From an uncultured Lachnospiraceae bacterium (GTDB lineage: Bacteria > Bacillota > Clostridia > Lachnospirales > Lachnospiraceae): a stretch of 5,891 bases of DNA. The position numbers and the translations under genes were made by a program. The stretch spans positions 1 to 5,891 of the forward strand of contig CALZPS010000108.1 of assembly GCA_945827765.1 (NCBI GenBank), in the 5' to 3' direction. This document shows positions 1 to 5,891 of this stretch, piece by piece (within the stretch, counting starts at the first letter, position 1; each line of letters starts with the position of its first letter). The notes beneath the pieces were generated by a model. It saw only the letters and a program-made list of their open reading frames with translations, ran no database searches and had not been told where the DNA came from.

Positions 1-7
1 TTTTCTG

Positions 8-10
8 CAT
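8..10 (-). CDS. Possible start of a further minus-strand gene running off the left edge
   Basis: On the minus strand an ATG at 10-8 (first codons M-Q-K) lies 11 nt downstream of a GGAG at 25-22, and just past the probable terminator of the yhaM operon. Only three codons are inside the window, so the product cannot be named. The spacing is slightly long for a Shine-Dalgarno and the region is A-rich, so this could be chance. Confidence 0.2.
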
Positions 11-29
11 ATTTTTCTTGTCTCCACTC

Positions 30-53
30 AAAAGCATCCCCCGGACGCTTTTT
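30..53 (-). terminator. Probable intrinsic terminator of the htrA-like/yhaM operon
   Basis: Read on the minus strand, a 10-bp stem (arms 52-43 and 39-30) closes a GGG loop at 42-40. The 5' arm is AAAAGCGTCC and the 3' arm is GGATGCTTTT, with one G-U wobble. The T-run forms the end of the 3' arm and the 5' arm carries the matching A-run. It lies 56 nt beyond the yhaM stop codon. In the plus direction the same DNA has an A-C mismatch in place of the wobble but ends in five T, so weak bidirectional function is possible. No free U-tract follows the stem, which lowers confidence a little. Confidence 0.6.
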
Positions 54-64
54 GTCACATACAC

Positions 65-95
65 GGCGGCTTTCAAAAGGACGGCATACGCCGCC
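65..95 (-). repeat. GC-rich inverted repeat between the yhaM stop and the terminator
   Basis: GGCGGC at 65-70 is complementary to GCCGCC at 90-95. A second, shorter hairpin uses CGGC at 82-85 and GCCG at 90-93 with a 4-nt loop. The two pairings share 90-93 and so exclude each other. No T-run follows on either strand. It may add stability to the 3' end of the mRNA upstream of the terminator hairpin, or be incidental. Confidence 0.35.
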
Positions 96-108
96 CTCTC
101 AATCCGCT

Positions 109-1050
109 CTACTTCGATGTCTTTCTCAGATTCGACTCAAACAGACGGTTGAATCCCAGCCATTCCGTCCCCGTCTTATCTTTGAAAATTTCTTTTAGCG
201 TCTGCATTTTCGCATCCATATTGTCCGCCAGATTGAGCGCCATTGCCTCCGCCAGCGCCGGTTTCTTCGGCGAACCATATTCCAGTTCCCCATGATGCGC
301 CACAATACAATGTTTCCACTCATTGGCCAGTATTTCCGGAAAATCCGGCACTGAACGGATGGCCTCGCTGACCATTTCCACGCCGATTACAATGTGTCCG
401 ATAAGCTGACCCTCATCCGTATAATCATTGTCAGGAAAACTCGACAATTCCCGCGTCTTTCCAATATCGTGGCATATTGCCGCCGCGTACAGCAAATCTG
501 CATTCAGATAATCATATGCCCCAATCATGTACTCGCAGATTTTCGTCACACTCAGCGTGTGCTCCAACAGACCGCCGGTAAAGCTGTGATGTACCGTCTT
601 CGCCGCCGAATGTGCCTTGAATATACTGATAAAATCCTTGTCTTTTACATAATAGTATTCTACCGCCTGACGCAGGTACGGATTGGAAATGCGCCGCACA
701 TAGGTCAGCAGCTCCTCATACATTCCATCCACACTTTTATCCGAAACCGGAAGATAATCTGCCGGATTATATTCTCCTTCGCCGACAACCCGCAGCCGCT
801 TGATGTTGAGCTGCAGATTGCCGTTGTATTTAATCACATCACCGATGACCTCGACGAAATCCTTCTCATTGTAGTCGGCAATTCCCTGCGAATTCGGGTC
901 CCAGATTTTTCCGTCCAGAGTTCCCGTCTTATCCTGCAAAAGCACATTGTCGTAAGGCTTGCCGTTTCTCGTCTCCGCCACACGCTTGCCTTTGCAAAGA
1001 TAGATACATCCGATAGTTTCGCCTTCCCGTAAATCCTTGATAAATCTCAT
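109..1050 (-). CDS. yhaM: 3'-5' exoribonuclease YhaM family (OB-fold plus HD domain)
   Basis: The 313-aa product matches the length and architecture of Firmicutes YhaM (the B. subtilis protein is about 314 aa). An N-terminal OB-fold nucleic-acid-binding domain covers about residues 10-90, including LLQDKTGTLDGKIWD and a VEVIGDV strand. A metal-dependent HD phosphohydrolase domain covers about 150-285. Likely metal ligands are H164 (LLEHTL), H194-D195 (ICHDIGK), H219, H252/H253 (VAHHG) and D276 (LADNMD), so the active site looks intact. The family trims RNA, and reportedly DNA, from the 3' end in the cytoplasm and is thought to act on mRNA decay intermediates. The ATG at 1050 is preceded by AAAGG at 1066-1062, 11 nt upstream. 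It starts 37 nt after the stop of the HtrA-like gene, which suggests co-transcription from the promoter at 2480-2508. The family call is firm; the physiological substrate is unknown. Confidence 0.93.
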   Translation of the reverse strand: MRFIKDLREGETIGCIYLCKGKRVAETRNGKPYDNVLLQDKTGTLDGKIWDPNSQGIADYNEKDFVEVIGDVIKYNGNLQLNIKRLRVVGEGEYNPADYLPVSDKSVDGMYEELLTYVRRISNPYLRQAVEYYYVKDKDFISIFKAHSAAKTVHHSFTGGLLEHTLSVTKICEYMIGAYDYLNADLLYAAAICHDIGKTRELSSFPDNDYTDEGQLIGHIVIGVEMVSEAIRSVPDFPEILANEWKHCIVAHHGELEYGSPKKPALAEAMALNLADNMDAKMQTLKEIFKDKTGTEWLGFNRLFESNLRKTSK

Positions 1051-1061
1051 ATTCTGTCAAA

Positions 1062-1067
1062 CCTTTC
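1062..1067 (-). promoter_or_regulatory. Ribosome binding site of yhaM
   Basis: On the minus strand GAAAGG lies 11 nt before the ATG at 1050-1048. It is a weaker and more distant Shine-Dalgarno than those of the other genes here, so translation may depend partly on coupling to the gene ending at 1088. Confidence 0.5.
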
Positions 1068-1087
1068 TGTCTTTCTGTTACTACTCT

Positions 1088-2401
1088 TTATTCCATAGTT
1101 CCGACTGTCACCGTGAACTCAACATCCACATAACCGCCGTTCCCCCTGCGTTTTCCTTTCACTTTCACCTGAGCTCCGACATTGCAATTCCGAACCGCTT
1201 TTTCATAAGAAGCCGTTCCAATCACCTCGGTGCCGTCCACCTGCTCAATAATATCTCCGTTTTGGATGCCGGCGTACATTGCCGGGGAATCTTCCCGCAC
1301 CTGCGTCACGTACATCCCACGCGGCAGGCTCTGCTTTGCAGAAATGCTGTCCGTCACGGTCGTTCCCTGAATCCCGATATACGGCACACGCTCCCCATTT
1401 AAAAGCATTTCCAAAATCGGTTTGAGGTCAGAAATCGCCAGTGCATTGGCAGTCGTACCCGGAGTATCAGACCAGATACTGCCGCGAATCATCCCCAGAA
1501 CTTCCCCTTTTTGATTTACGAGGACTCCGCTGCCGCTCTGTGATATCGCAATATCTGTCGCCAATACCCGGCAGCTTGCATCTGCAAAAAGCTCATCATA
1601 TTTTGTGGAACTGATTATCCCATATCCCAGACCTCCGTCATAACCAAACATATTTCCCAGCGCAATCACTACCTCGCCCCGCGATGCTGAATTAGAGTTG
1701 CCCCAGACTACGGTTTTGATGTTGCCCAGCGTATTCTCCGGAACCGACATCCGGTTCACGGCAAAAACGGCCAGCCCGCGATTCTTATCCTGCAGTCTCA
1801 GCGCTGCCGGACAACTGTTGCCATCGTAAAATGTCACCGTCCACTGCCGCACCTCTTCCTCCGCGCCTGCAGTACAGACGGCATTGTCCGCCACAATCAA
1901 AATCTCCCAGCCATTGTCCGCCGCAATCATTCCGGTGACATTTTCCGAGTTACGTTTGTCATCCTTCATCCATTCGCTGCCGTCTGAAACCTGCACCGAG
2001 ACCAGACTTTTTCCTGCCTCACGGGCAATGGAATAAAGACTTTGCATCATTTCTTTATAATTTTCCGCCGTCAATACCGGAATTTGCGGATTCACGGTTT
2101 CCGTCTCCGCATCTGTTTCCGTCTCCTGCTGCTCCTCGTCCTCGGGAATCGTAACTTCACCCTTCTCTCCTTGCGTAATGTTCATCACAAGAGGGCGCAG
2201 TGCATAAAACCCGCCGCAGGCAAAAAGTCCGAAAACCAACCCCAGAATCGCCATCTGTATGATCCGGGAGATTCCATTCTCCGGTTTCTTCTCCGGCTTG
2301 ATTTTTTCCTGCAAAAACGAAAACTGCTCCGCCTGCGTTTCCTGCACTTGCTGCGTTTCTTCCTGCTTTTCCTGTCCGTTTCTATTTTGTTCATCCTGCA
2401 C
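1088..2401 (-). CDS. Membrane-anchored HtrA/DegP-like protein with PDZ domain, probable pseudoprotease
   Basis: The 437-aa protein has a Gln/Glu-rich cytoplasmic tail (1-40), one membrane segment (about 46-69), an acidic Glu/Thr linker (about 80-106), a trypsin-like S1C domain (about 120-335) and a C-terminal PDZ domain (about 338-432, starting YIGIQG). This is the layout of Gram-positive HtrA proteins, which act on misfolded proteins outside the membrane. By motif alignment the catalytic triad is degenerate. The usual TNNHV is ILIVADNAV, with Ala174 in place of His. The usual DLAV is RGLAV, with Gly209 in place of Asp. The GNSGG motif is reduced to SGSG, perhaps keeping Ser291. The fold landmarks TDIAIS, LVNQKGEVLGM and ANALAI remain, so the frame is intact and the gene is not decaying. 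The GTG start is chosen because AGGGAGGA at 2416-2409 sits 8 nt upstream and the frame holds no ATG between it and the preceding stop codon. It is the first gene of an operon with yhaM. A chaperone, scaffold or sensing role is inference. Confidence 0.88.
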   Translation of the reverse strand: MQDEQNRNGQEKQEETQQVQETQAEQFSFLQEKIKPEKKPENGISRIIQMAILGLVFGLFACGGFYALRPLVMNITQGEKGEVTIPEDEEQQETETDAETETVNPQIPVLTAENYKEMMQSLYSIAREAGKSLVSVQVSDGSEWMKDDKRNSENVTGMIAADNGWEILIVADNAVCTAGAEEEVRQWTVTFYDGNSCPAALRLQDKNRGLAVFAVNRMSVPENTLGNIKTVVWGNSNSASRGEVVIALGNMFGYDGGLGYGIISSTKYDELFADASCRVLATDIAISQSGSGVLVNQKGEVLGMIRGSIWSDTPGTTANALAISDLKPILEMLLNGERVPYIGIQGTTVTDSISAKQSLPRGMYVTQVREDSPAMYAGIQNGDIIEQVDGTEVIGTASYEKAVRNCNVGAQVKVKGKRRGNGGYVDVEFTVTVGTME

Positions 2402-2408
2402 AGCCTGT

Positions 2409-2416
2409 TCCTCCCT
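2409..2416 (-). promoter_or_regulatory. Ribosome binding site that fixes the GTG start of the HtrA-like gene
   Basis: On the minus strand AGGGAGGA ends 7 nt before GTG at 2401-2399 (8 nt from the GGAGG core). The near-consensus match and good spacing support the non-ATG start. A nearby ATG at 2423-2421 and others are in a different frame. Confidence 0.7.
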
Positions 2417-2479
2417 GCACTCCTGAACTTTTCCCCCATGTAATCAAGTGGTATGCCCACCGCGAAATCTTACTTTTCC

Positions 2480-2508
2480 AGTATAACCGATTCCATCACT
2501 TTATTCAA
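2480..2508 (-). promoter_or_regulatory. Probable sigma-A type promoter of the htrA-like/yhaM operon
   Basis: On the minus strand TTGAAT (2508-2503, 4 of 6 to TTGACA) and TATACT (2485-2480, 5 of 6 to TATAAT) are separated by exactly 17 bp. Transcription would start near 2473, giving a leader of about 70 nt before the GTG. It is the best promoter match I find in the divergent intergenic region. Confidence 0.6.
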
Positions 2509-2574
2509 TCACCACGCAATAAAATTTACCAGAATTCATCTCGTTTCCTGCTTTTCTTTCCTCCGCAAATAGGT

Positions 2575-2580
2575 TAAAAT
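2575..2580 (+). promoter_or_regulatory. Candidate -10 element for mutS2
   Basis: TAAAAT lies 41 nt before the mutS2 ATG, a reasonable place for a -10 box. The hexamer 17 bp upstream (TTTTCT, 2552-2557) is a poor -35 match and there is no extended TG motif, so this is a weak prediction. The rest of the 220-nt divergent region (2402-2621) shows no small ORF with a ribosome binding site, no terminator and no convincing operator. Confidence 0.35.
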
Positions 2581-2609
2581 AGAACCAGCAATATTTCACG
2601 AATAACCGC

Positions 2610-2614
2610 AGGAG
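2610..2614 (+). promoter_or_regulatory. Ribosome binding site of mutS2
   Basis: AGGAG is 7 nt upstream of the ATG at 2622 and fixes this start. Confidence 0.75.
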
Positions 2615-2621
2615 ACTAAAA

Positions 2622-4997
2622 ATGAATCAGAAATCTTTATATAAATTAGAATACGACAAAATCATTGCCCTGCTCGAGGATCGTGCCTCTTCTTTTCGCG
2701 GGAAACAGCTTTGTCACCGCCTGAAACCGATGACTGACCTCGCGCGCATTGATACGGCGCAGGAGCAGACCGCCGCCGCATTTACCAGAGTAGTCAAGAA
2801 GGGACGTATTTCTTTCAGTGACGCGGCTCCGGTGGAAGAGTCGATGAAACGTCTGGAAATCGGCGCGGCACTGGGCATCACGGAACTTTTACGTATATGC
2901 AAGCTTTTGCAGACCGCCGCCCGTGTCAAGGCATACGGCCGTCACGACACGCAGGAAGACCTCGCCGACTGTCTCGACACCTATTTTGAGCAGTTGGAGC
3001 CATTGACCCTTCTGTCAAATGAAATCGAGCGCTGCATTGTCAGCGAAGATGAAATCAGTGATGACGCCAGCAGTACGTTAAAACATATTCGACGCAGTAT
3101 AGGCACACTCAACGACAAGGTACACTCTACACTGACCGGTCTGGTGAACGGTTCTCTGCGCACTTATCTGCAGGATCCCATCATTACCATGCGCGGCGAC
3201 CGCTACTGTATTCCGGTCAAAGCCGAATACCGCGGTCAGGTTCACGGCATGATTCACGACCAGTCATCCACCGGCTCGACATTATTCATCGAACCGATGG
3301 CAGTTGTCAAGCTGAACAATGACTTAAAAGAACTTTACGCAAAAGAGCAGGAAGAAATTCAGGTCATCCTCGCGCGGCTCAGCAGCGATGCAGCAGAATA
3401 TATCGAAGAAATCCGCACGGATTATCGGGTACTGACCGACCTCGATTTCATTTTCGCCAGAGGTCATCTGGCTCTGGAAATGAATGGCAGCCGCCCGCTG
3501 TTCAATGAGGACGGGCGTATCCACATCCGCAACGGGCGTCATCCTCTTTTGGACGCACACAAGGTTGTGCCGATCACCGTTACTTTGGGAGAAGATTTTT
3601 CTCTTCTCATCATCACCGGTCCGAACACCGGCGGCAAGACCGTCTCCCTAAAGACAGTGGGACTGTTCACGCTGATGGGGCAGGCGGGACTTCATATTCC
3701 GGCCTCCGATCACTCTGAGCTGGCGGTATTTACCCAGATTTACGCGGATATCGGTGACGAGCAGAGCATCGAGCAAAGCCTGAGTACTTTCTCTTCACAC
3801 ATGACCAATATCGTCTCTTTTTTACAAAAAGTAGATGAACATTCCCTGGTACTGTTCGACGAACTGGGTGCCGGGACCGATCCGACGGAGGGCGCAGCGT
3901 TGGCAATTTCCATCCTTTCCGACCTGCATGCGCGGAACATCCGCACGATGGCAACTACACATTATAGCGAACTGAAGGTGTACGCCCTCACCACTCCGGG
4001 TGTGGAAAATGCCTGCTGTGAATTTGACGTAGAAAGCCTCCGCCCCACTTATCGACTTCTGATCGGCATTCCCGGCAAGAGCAATGCGTTTGCCATTTCC
4101 AGCAAGCTTGGACTGCCGGACTATATCATCGAAGATGCCAAATTACGGCTGACAGAGACCGATCTCTCTTTTGAAGATTTATTGACCGATCTGGAGAGCA
4201 ACAAGCGCACCATTGAGAAGGAACGCGAGGAAATTGCCGCCTACAAACGGGAGATAGAACGATTGAAATCCCAGACCCGGCAGAAACAGGAAAAGCTGGA
4301 GGAACAGCGGGAGCGGATTCTCAAGGAGGCAAATGAAAAGGCCAACAACATTTTGCGTGAAGCAAAAGAAATGGCTGATGAGACGATGAAAAATTTCCGC
4401 AAATTCGGCAAGGAAAGTATTTCCGTAGCCGAAATGGAAAAAGAGAGGGAACGTTTGCGCAAAAAAATTCAGGAAACTTCCGCCGCCAATGCTCTCAAAT
4501 CGCAGAAATCCAAAAAAGCACATAAGCCTTCCGACTTTAAGCTGGGCGAGTCCGTCAAGGTCCTCAGCATGAACCTGACCGGAACAATTAATTCCCTGCC
4601 TGATTCCCGGGGAAATGTAACAGTCCAGATGGGAATTCTGCGCTCACAGGTACACATTTCCGATTTGGAAATTATCGAAGAGACAGATGCTTTCAAACCG
4701 GCAAAGCTGTCCCACACTTCCAAAGGAAAGCTGAAAATGAGCAAGTCCCTCTCTGTCAGCCCGGAAATCAATCTGCTTGGCAAAACAGTGGACGAGGCCA
4801 TCGCAGAATTGGATAAATATCTGGATGACGCGATTTTGTCACACTTAAGCAGCGTCCGCGTCGTACACGGGAAAGGAACCGGTGCACTCCGCAAGGGTAT
4901 CCACGAATATCTGCGCCGCCAGAAGCACGTGAAATCCTACCATCTGGCAGAATACGGCGAGGGTGATGCGGGTGTGACGATTGTGGAGTTCAAGTAA
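2622..4997 (+). CDS. mutS2: MutS2 family ATPase with C-terminal Smr domain
   Basis: The 791-aa length is typical of full-length MutS2. In order: core and clamp helices (about 1-310), the MutS-type ABC ATPase with Walker A GPNTGGKT (333-340), signature STFSSHM (388-394) and Walker B LVLFDELGAGTDPTEG (409-424, D413/E414), a Lys/Glu-rich coiled coil (about 515-620), a small beta-rich KOW-like domain (about 637-685) and the Smr domain (about 715-791). The N-terminal mismatch-recognition domain of MutS is absent, as expected. MutS2 has been linked to suppression of recombination and, in B. subtilis, to splitting collided ribosomes. All ATPase motifs are intact. In Smr the HGKGTGALR loop (749-757) is kept, but the usual LDLRG reads INLLG (716-720), so the Asp often implicated in nuclease activity is Asn717. 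It is divergent from the HtrA-like gene, with the response regulator 78 nt downstream. Confidence 0.96.
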   Translation: MNQKSLYKLEYDKIIALLEDRASSFRGKQLCHRLKPMTDLARIDTAQEQTAAAFTRVVKKGRISFSDAAPVEESMKRLEIGAALGITELLRICKLLQTAARVKAYGRHDTQEDLADCLDTYFEQLEPLTLLSNEIERCIVSEDEISDDASSTLKHIRRSIGTLNDKVHSTLTGLVNGSLRTYLQDPIITMRGDRYCIPVKAEYRGQVHGMIHDQSSTGSTLFIEPMAVVKLNNDLKELYAKEQEEIQVILARLSSDAAEYIEEIRTDYRVLTDLDFIFARGHLALEMNGSRPLFNEDGRIHIRNGRHPLLDAHKVVPITVTLGEDFSLLIITGPNTGGKTVSLKTVGLFTLMGQAGLHIPASDHSELAVFTQIYADIGDEQSIEQSLSTFSSHMTNIVSFLQKVDEHSLVLFDELGAGTDPTEGAALAISILSDLHARNIRTMATTHYSELKVYALTTPGVENACCEFDVESLRPTYRLLIGIPGKSNAFAISSKLGLPDYIIEDAKLRLTETDLSFEDLLTDLESNKRTIEKEREEIAAYKREIERLKSQTRQKQEKLEEQRERILKEANEKANNILREAKEMADETMKNFRKFGKESISVAEMEKERERLRKKIQETSAANALKSQKSKKAHKPSDFKLGESVKVLSMNLTGTINSLPDSRGNVTVQMGILRSQVHISDLEIIEETDAFKPAKLSHTSKGKLKMSKSLSVSPEINLLGKTVDEAIAELDKYLDDAILSHLSSVRVVHGKGTGALRKGIHEYLRRQKHVKSYHLAEYGEGDAGVTIVEFK

Positions 4998-5001
4998 TAC
5001 G

Positions 5002-5048
5002 TCAGCAGAGCGGGCTGTGCGGCATCCGGACCGCACCTGCACAGCTGA
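5002..5048 (+). repeat. Overlapping inverted repeats between mutS2 and the response regulator
   Basis: Three pairings are visible: GTGCGG (5017-5022) with CCGCAC (5031-5036) around an 8-nt loop; GCTGTGC (5014-5020) with GCACAGC (5039-5045); and TCAGC (5002-5006) with GCTGA (5044-5048). The first two share 5017-5020 and exclude each other. No T-run follows, so it does not look like a simple intrinsic terminator. It could be an mRNA processing or stability element, a switchable leader for the downstream gene, or a protein-binding dyad. Confidence 0.45.
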
Positions 5049-5062
5049 TGATTTATCAAACC

Positions 5063-5069
5063 AAAGGAG
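5063..5069 (+). promoter_or_regulatory. Ribosome binding site of the response regulator
   Basis: AAAGGAG lies 6 nt upstream of the ATG at 5076 and is near consensus, which supports this start and suggests good translation. Confidence 0.75.
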
Positions 5070-5075
5070 TACATC

Positions 5076-5774
5076 ATGGTAAACAGACAAAAAATTTTGA
5101 TTGTTGACGATGACGAAAACATCGCCGAATTACTTTCTTTATATCTTACGAAAGAATGTTTTGATACAAAAATGGTATACAATGGGGAGGACGCCTTGCG
5201 AGAACATGACACTTGGCATCCGAATCTGATTTTGCTTGATCTGATGCTGCCCGGTATAGACGGGTATCAGGTCTGCCGTGAAATCCGTGCCAAAGCGGCC
5301 ACGCCGATTATTATGCTCTCCGCCAAGGGAGAGGTCTTTGACAAGGTGCTCGGGCTGGAGATGGGAGCCGATGATTATATGATGAAACCGTTTGACCCCA
5401 AGGAAATGATTGCGCGTGTACGTGCGGTATTGCGGCGTTATCAGGCGGCCAGACCGGAAACTCCCACGGAAAAAATCAAATGTGTGGAATTTGACCGGCT
5501 TACAATCAATCTTACCAACTATTCTGTTGTATGTGACGGGGTATCGATAGATATGCCCCCGAAGGAACTGGAGCTTTTGTACTTTCTTGCCTCCTCACCG
5601 AACCAGGTCTTTACCAGAGACCAGCTTCTTGATAAGATTTGGGGATATGATTATATCGGAGACACCCGCACCGTTGACGTACACATCAAACGGCTGCGCG
5701 AAAAAATCAAGGATCACGATTCCTGGCGGCTGAGTACGGTCTGGGGCATCGGCTATAAATTTGAAACGCGTTGA
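5076..5774 (+). CDS. OmpR/PhoB-family two-component response regulator
   Basis: The 232-aa protein is a full-length transcriptional response regulator. The receiver domain (about 5-120) has the acidic pocket D11-D12-D13, the phosphoacceptor D55 (LILLDLMLPG), S82 at the conserved Ser/Thr position (MLSAK), the aromatic switch residue Y101 and the invariant K104 (MMKPF). The C-terminal winged-helix DNA-binding domain (about 135-230) shows PPKELELLYFLA and the recognition-helix region TRTVDVHIKRLREKI (197-211). It would be phosphorylated by a cognate sensor kinase and then bind DNA at target promoters. The stimulus cannot be read from the sequence, so no specific name such as PhoP or VanR is given. 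It follows mutS2 by 78 nt, and the next start codon, 49 nt downstream, may begin the kinase gene. No obvious promoter is visible in the gap, so readthrough from mutS2 is possible. Confidence 0.95.
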   Translation: MVNRQKILIVDDDENIAELLSLYLTKECFDTKMVYNGEDALREHDTWHPNLILLDLMLPGIDGYQVCREIRAKAATPIIMLSAKGEVFDKVLGLEMGADDYMMKPFDPKEMIARVRAVLRRYQAARPETPTEKIKCVEFDRLTINLTNYSVVCDGVSIDMPPKELELLYFLASSPNQVFTRDQLLDKIWGYDYIGDTRTVDVHIKRLREKIKDHDSWRLSTVWGIGYKFETR

Positions 5775-5823
5775 TTATGCCGGTTGATTGTGCAGATATA
5801 AATCTGACCGCCAGAGGGTTTTT

Positions 5824-5844
5824 ATGATGATAAGTACGTTACAT
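5824..5844 (+). CDS. Possible 5' end of the next gene, perhaps the cognate histidine kinase (truncated)
   Basis: ATG at 5824 (or 5827) follows GAGGG (5814-5818) with 5 nt spacing, a usable ribosome binding site. Only M-M-I-S-T-L-H can be read before the adapter begins at 5845. Residues read beyond that point would come from adapter sequence. A sensor kinase gene commonly follows an OmpR-type regulator, but seven residues cannot show that here. Confidence 0.4.
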
Positions 5845-5891
5845 CTGTCTCTTATACACATCTGACGCTGCCGACGATACTCCTTGTGTAG
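5845..5891. other. Illumina Nextera (Tn5) adapter contamination, not genomic
   Basis: Bases 5845-5863 are CTGTCTCTTATACACATCT, the reverse complement of the Tn5 mosaic end used in Nextera kits. Bases 5864-5877 are GACGCTGCCGACGA, the rest of the read-1 adapter. TACTCCTT (5878-5885) is the reverse complement of the AAGGAGTA i5 index (S507/N507 in the kit naming as I recall it), and GTGTAG (5886-5891) begins the P5 flow-cell sequence. The blocks follow in the exact order of a library molecule read through its insert, so this is an untrimmed adapter left at a contig end. Confidence 0.97.

Noticed and set aside
394..1032. A 212-codon open frame on the plus strand, antisense to yhaM
   Set aside because: It lies wholly inside a confidently identified gene, has no recognisable domain or convincing ribosome binding site, and its composition is that of a reverse-frame shadow.
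2042..2460. Open frames on both strands overlapping the N-terminal part of the HtrA-like gene
   Set aside because: Their Arg/Leu-rich compositions arise from other frames of the Gln/Glu-rich tail and linker. The GTG-initiated frame has the good ribosome binding site and the recognisable domains.
4179..4523. An antisense open frame opposite the MutS2 coiled coil, rich in Phe and Leu and resembling a membrane protein
   Set aside because: Reverse-strand reading of a Lys/Glu-rich coiled coil commonly gives Phe/Leu-rich frames, and there is no supporting start signal.
5793..5806. Small hairpin CAGAT/ATCTG after the response regulator, considered as a terminator
   Set aside because: The stem is only 5 bp and AT-rich, and the T-run at 5819-5823 is too far away and lies in a ribosome-binding-site context.
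5777..5827. A 16-codon ORF between the response regulator and the next ATG, overlapping it as ATGATGA
   Set aside because: No ribosome binding site precedes its ATG and nothing in its sequence is recognisable, so chance is the simpler explanation.
5845..5877. Tn5 mosaic end suggesting a natural transposon boundary
   Set aside because: It is followed directly by the Nextera adapter tail, an index and the P5 start, so it is synthetic.
1..5891. CRISPR arrays, tRNA or rRNA genes, phage or toxin-antitoxin modules, and a new defence system
   Set aside because: I found no regularly spaced repeats, no tRNA-like fold and no matching domains. The genes present are accounted for by known families.

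Overview
The window looks like a contig end from a Gram-positive anaerobe of the Clostridia, most likely Lachnospiraceae-like. The grounds are the YhaM-type exoribonuclease, the full-length MutS2 with a C-terminal Smr domain, strong AGGAG-type ribosome binding sites, and roughly balanced GC content judged by eye. This assignment is an inference from protein families and style, not from a marker gene.

Layout: a minus-strand pair occupies the left half. A membrane-anchored HtrA/DegP-like protein (1088-2401, GTG start) is followed after 37 nt by a YhaM-family 3'-5' exoribonuclease (109-1050), with a probable intrinsic terminator at 30-53. A good promoter for this pair (2480-2508) lies in a 220-nt divergent intergenic region. 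On the plus strand, mutS2 (2622-4997) is followed after 78 nt, which hold overlapping inverted repeats, by an OmpR/PhoB-family response regulator (5076-5774). After that comes what may be the first seven codons of a partner gene (5824-5844), plausibly its histidine kinase.

The biological sequence appears to stop at 5844. Bases 5845-5891 are an Illumina Nextera (Tn5) adapter: the mosaic end, the read-1 adapter tail, an 8-nt i5 index and the start of P5. This is library contamination, not a transposon.

Functionally this is mostly housekeeping: RNA turnover (YhaM), ribosome rescue or DNA recombination control (MutS2) and signal transduction (response regulator). The most unusual gene is the HtrA-like one. 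It keeps the fold, the membrane anchor and the PDZ domain but appears to have lost the catalytic His and Asp, so it is probably a pseudoprotease. I see no CRISPR array, RNA gene, natural mobile element or convincing undescribed multigene system here.
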